Origin: Actinomycetota bacterium
GTDB taxonomy: Bacteria; Actinomycetota; Acidimicrobiia; Acidimicrobiales; RAAP-2
DNA: 36,449 nucleotides
Direction: 5' to 3'
Assembly (NCBI GenBank): GCA_021324355.1
Contig: JAJPJD010000050.1
Span: forward strand, 1-36,449
Shown piece by piece: positions 34,703 through 36,449 of the stretch (the stretch's first letter is position 1; every line of letters begins with the position of its first letter). A program made the translations under genes and the position numbers. The notes below the pieces were generated by a model. The model did not search any database, was not told the origin of the DNA, and was given only the letters and a program-made list of their open reading frames with translations.

Positions 34703-35421
34703 CGGGCCGCCGCCGCCACCAGCGCCACCGTCTCGAACAGGACCCCGGCCGCGCCGAGGACGTCGCCGGTGTAGCCACCCAGCCGCCGCCGGCCCAGCCA
34801 CACCACCCCGGTCGCCGCGACCAGCCCGGCCGCTGCCGCGACCAGCCCGGCCACCGGACGCCACAGGGCGGTAAGCGTCACCAGCCCCAGCACCCCGCTC
34901 GCCCCGGCGACCACCGCCGGGGCGCGGCCCGCGCCCACGAAGGCGCTCGCCAGCCCACCGGTCTCGGCCCGGGCGTAGGGCACCAGCGCGGGCACCACCG
35001 CCATGACCGTCCGCGACCCGCACCACAGGCCGGCCAGCAGCAGGACCGAGGGCGCGATCACGTCCAGGGCGGCAAACCGGAGCACAAGGACGGCCGCGGC
35101 ACACACCACGCCGAACGCGCCGACCTGCGGCTCGGCCATCACTGCGAGCCGGCGAGCCCGGTCGAGCGGAGGGAGCAGGCCGTCGGCCGAGTCGACCAGG
35201 CCGTCGACGTGCAGCAGGCCGGTGATGGCGAGGTCCGCCGCCACCACCACCGCTGCGGCCACCGGGCGGGGCCAGGCGCGCCCGGCCCCCCACCACAGCA
35301 CCCCCAGGAGCGCGCCGATGGCCGCGCCCACGGCGGGGAACCACCCGAGCGCCGACCCCCTCGGTGCCGCCGCGCCACCGAGGGGGGTGAGGAAGGCGAC
35401 CGCCGCACGGGGCCCGCTCAC
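34696..35421 (-). CDS. cobS: Adenosylcobinamide-GDP ribazoletransferase CobS
   Basis: CobS joins adenosylcobinamide-GDP and alpha-ribazole at the membrane, completing the nucleotide loop. The 241-aa polytopic protein starts SGPRAAVAFLTPLGG, has the conserved FPAVGAAIGALLGVLWW and the DxxxD-type motif GLLHVDGLVDSADGLL, then several hydrophobic helices and GYTGDVLGAAGVLFETVALVA. It should not be confused with the cobaltochelatase subunit that shares the cobS name in other species. The start is GTG 35421, overlapping the cobU stop (GTGA). The upstream open frame to 35814 overlaps cobU out of frame. Confidence 0.95.
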   Translation of the reverse strand: MSGPRAAVAFLTPLGGAAAPRGSALGWFPAVGAAIGALLGVLWWGAGRAWPRPVAAAVVVAADLAITGLLHVDGLVDSADGLLPPLDRARRLAVMAEPQVGAFGVVCAAAVLVLRFAALDVIAPSVLLLAGLWCGSRTVMAVVPALVPYARAETGGLASAFVGAGRAPAVVAGASGVLGLVTLTALWRPVAGLVAAAAGLVAATGVVWLGRRRLGGYTGDVLGAAGVLFETVALVAAAARW

Positions 35422-35948
35422 GGGACCGCCGGCCCGAGCGAGAGCATCCGGCCAGCCACCACCAGCTGCACGGTGTCGGCGAGCTGAGCCACGTGGCGGT
35501 TGAGTTCCCCGAGCGCGTCCCGGAAGCGCCGACCGGCATCGCTCGACGGGTGGACCCCGAGGCCCACCTCCTCGGAGACCACGACCGTGGACCGGCCGGC
35601 TGAGCGCCGCTCGGCCAACGCCTGGCAGAGGGCGGCGCGATCCTGGTCCCGCCCGAACCCGGGCAGGCCGGCAACCCAGGTCCCGAGCGAGTCGAGCAGC
35701 ACCGGCTGGGGCGCGTCGAGCAGCGCCTGCACGAGGTCGCCACCGGGCCCGACCTCCACCGTGGTCCAGGTCGGGGGCCGGCGGGCCCGATGGCGGTCGA
35801 TCCGGCGCGCCCACTCGGGGTCGTCACCGGGCGGCGCCCCGGTGGCCAGGTAGGCAACCGCCGGGCCCAGTCCGGCCGCGAACTGCTCGGCCAGTTCCGA
35901 CTTGCCCGAGCGTGCTCCCCCGAGCACCAGGGTGATCTGTGCGCTCAA
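35418..35948 (-). CDS. cobU: Adenosylcobinamide kinase / adenosylcobinamide-phosphate guanylyltransferase CobU
   Basis: CobU phosphorylates adenosylcobinamide and transfers GMP to it, supplying CobS. The 176-aa protein has the P-loop LVLGGARSGKSELAE (about 8-22), VAYLATGAPPGDDPEWARRIDRHRARRP with the catalytic His region, LLDSLGTWVAGL, and VVVSEEVGLGVHPSSDAGRRFRDALGELN. The start is TTG 35948, the only TTG start in the window: GAGGA lies about 5 nt upstream and no ATG or GTG is usable near the conserved N-terminus. The Shine-Dalgarno sits in the loop of a small hairpin (35949-35969), downstream of the cobalamin riboswitch, so repression is probably at translation. It heads the cobalamin operon. 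Confidence 0.94.
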   Translation of the reverse strand: MSAQITLVLGGARSGKSELAEQFAAGLGPAVAYLATGAPPGDDPEWARRIDRHRARRPPTWTTVEVGPGGDLVQALLDAPQPVLLDSLGTWVAGLPGFGRDQDRAALCQALAERRSAGRSTVVVSEEVGLGVHPSSDAGRRFRDALGELNRHVAQLADTVQLVVAGRMLSLGPAVP

Positions 35949-35969
35949 CGACGTCCTCGCGTCTCGTCG
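35949..35969 (-). promoter_or_regulatory. Hairpin displaying the cobU Shine-Dalgarno in its loop (likely riboswitch expression platform)
   Basis: On the minus strand CGACG and CGTCG form a 5-bp stem. The 11-nt loop contains GAGGA and the stem ends directly before the TTG start. A second short inverted repeat, CCACC/GGTGG (35971-35986), lies just upstream. Confidence 0.5.
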
Positions 35970-35984
35970 GCCACCGGCCGAGGT

Positions 35985-36120
35985 GGCTGCGGCCGGGTTC
36001 CTGGCTCCCGCCGGCAGGCGGTGACAGTTGCGGGACAGCCCCGGACTTACACCGGATTCCCCGGGCCGCGCCGCGAGCGTAGCGTGGCGCCGCGGTGTCG
36101 GCCGGGGGGTAGCGTGACCG
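35985..36120 (-). ncRNA. Cobalamin (B12) riboswitch upstream of cobU
   Basis: The minus strand has the conserved aptamer core GGGAATCCGGTGTAAGTCC, then CTGTCCCGCAACTGTCACC (the B12 box, about 36038-36020), and the 3' aptamer block GAGCCAGGAACCCGGCC (about 36006-35990). These match the RF00174-type consensus. Adenosylcobalamin binding normally shuts off the downstream operon. The 5' boundary is uncertain. A CGGCCG near 36119-36124 could pair with CGGCCG at 35989-35994 as P1, so the element may reach the cobO start. It controls cobU-cobS-cobD-cobC-cobQ-cobN-chlID, not the divergent cobO. Confidence 0.92.
36110..36115 (+). promoter_or_regulatory. Putative -10 element (TAGCGT) of a near-leaderless cobO promoter
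   Basis: TAGCGT is followed by 8 nt and the cobO GTG, with no Shine-Dalgarno. A second TAGCGT lies exactly 30 bp upstream at 36080-36085. Both lie within the riboswitch DNA of the opposite strand. Confidence 0.45.
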
Positions 36121-36123
36121 GCC

Positions 36124-36449
36124 GTGGCCCGCGACCAGTCGATCGTGCTCCTCAACACCGGGGACGGCAAAGGCAAGTCCTCGGCTGCCTTCGGGGTCAT
36201 GGCCCGAGGCTGGGCCCGGGGCTGGCGAGTGGCGGTCATCCAGTTCGTGAAGGGCGGCAAGTGGAAGACCGGCGAACGCAAGCTCGCCGACCACCTCGGC
36301 ATCGAGTGGCACACCCTGGGCGACGGGTTCACCTGGGAGTCGACCGACCTCGACGAGACGGCGGCCAAGGGTCGCCACGCCTGGCAGGTCGCCCGGGAGA
36401 AGCTGGCCTCGGGCCACTATGACCTGCTCATCTTGGACGAGCTGACCTA
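36124..36449 (+). CDS. cobO: Cob(I)yrinic acid a,c-diamide adenosyltransferase (CobO/BtuR), C-terminus off the window
   Basis: The enzyme transfers the adenosyl group of ATP to the cobalt of corrinoids. About 108 residues are visible, beginning VARDQSIVLLNTGDGKGKSSAAFG with the CobA/CobO-type P-loop GDGKGKS. WRVAVIQFVKGGKW, LGDGFTWESTDLDETA and YDLLILDEL follow, all characteristic of the BtuR/CobO family rather than PduO. The start is GTG 36124, consistent with the family N-terminus. It is transcribed divergently from cobU over a 175-bp gap holding the riboswitch. The gene runs off the right edge. Confidence 0.95.
   Translation, partial: MARDQSIVLLNTGDGKGKSSAAFGVMARGWARGWRVAVIQFVKGGKWKTGERKLADHLGIEWHTLGDGFTWESTDLDETAAKGRHAWQVAREKLASGHYDLLILDELT

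Noticed and set aside
1-36449. Searches by eye for tRNA genes, CRISPR repeats, insertion-sequence ends, toxin-antitoxin or phage-defence genes.
   Set aside because: Nothing credible was seen. Gaps between genes are short, and gene content is core metabolism and cofactor synthesis.

Overview
The window is a very GC-rich (by eye about 70-75%), gene-dense stretch of an actinobacterial chromosome. It encodes 31 protein genes, partial at both edges: rarA on the left and cobO on the right. I see no tRNA, rRNA, CRISPR array, insertion sequence or phage gene. Four marker pathways point to Actinobacteria: phosphatidylinositol mannoside synthesis (pgsA, patA, pimA), mycothiol synthesis (mshC), coenzyme F420 use (npdG) and an InhA-like enoyl-ACP reductase. 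The lineage may be deep-branching rather than mycobacterial (inference, not proven).

Layout. 1-6026 (minus strand): stringent response and aminoacyl-tRNA synthetases, relA-hisS-aspS-rarA. 6098-9521 (minus): protein export, yajC-secD-secF. 9618-11772 (minus): Holliday-junction processing, ruvC-ruvA-ruvB. 11820-14226 (minus): pyridoxal phosphate synthase pdxS-pdxT, then yebC. 14284-18195 (minus): pgsA-patA-pimA followed by an M48 membrane protease. 18547-20580 (plus): an EF-G-like GTPase with its own 351-bp upstream region. 20591-23112 (minus): thrS and a HIT-family Ap4A-type enzyme. 23211-24982 (minus): npdG-mshC. 25063-25845 (plus): the enoyl-ACP reductase. 25854-35948 (minus): a seven-gene cobalamin operon, cobU-cobS-cobD-cobC-cobQ-cobN-chlID, headed by a cobalamin riboswitch at about 35985-36120. 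36124 to the edge (plus): divergent cobO.

From rarA to thrS the gene order matches, from memory, the long minus-strand block of Mycobacterium tuberculosis that runs from thrS down to the rarA homologue. It is compacted here and interrupted by the plus-strand EF-G-like gene.

Two expression features recur. Fifteen gene junctions are 4-nt stop/start overlaps (13 GTGA, 2 ATGA), and 19 of 31 genes start with GTG. At six operon heads (relA, ruvC, pdxS, pgsA, the enoyl reductase, cobO) a TANNNT -10 hexamer ends only 6-9 nt before the start codon, which predicts leaderless mRNAs. I found no obviously new multi-gene system. The best leads are the leaderless-promoter pattern, the riboswitch with the cobU Shine-Dalgarno in a hairpin loop, the EF-G-like GTPase without the catalytic His, a probable non-discriminating AspRS, and drug-site substitutions in the enoyl reductase.
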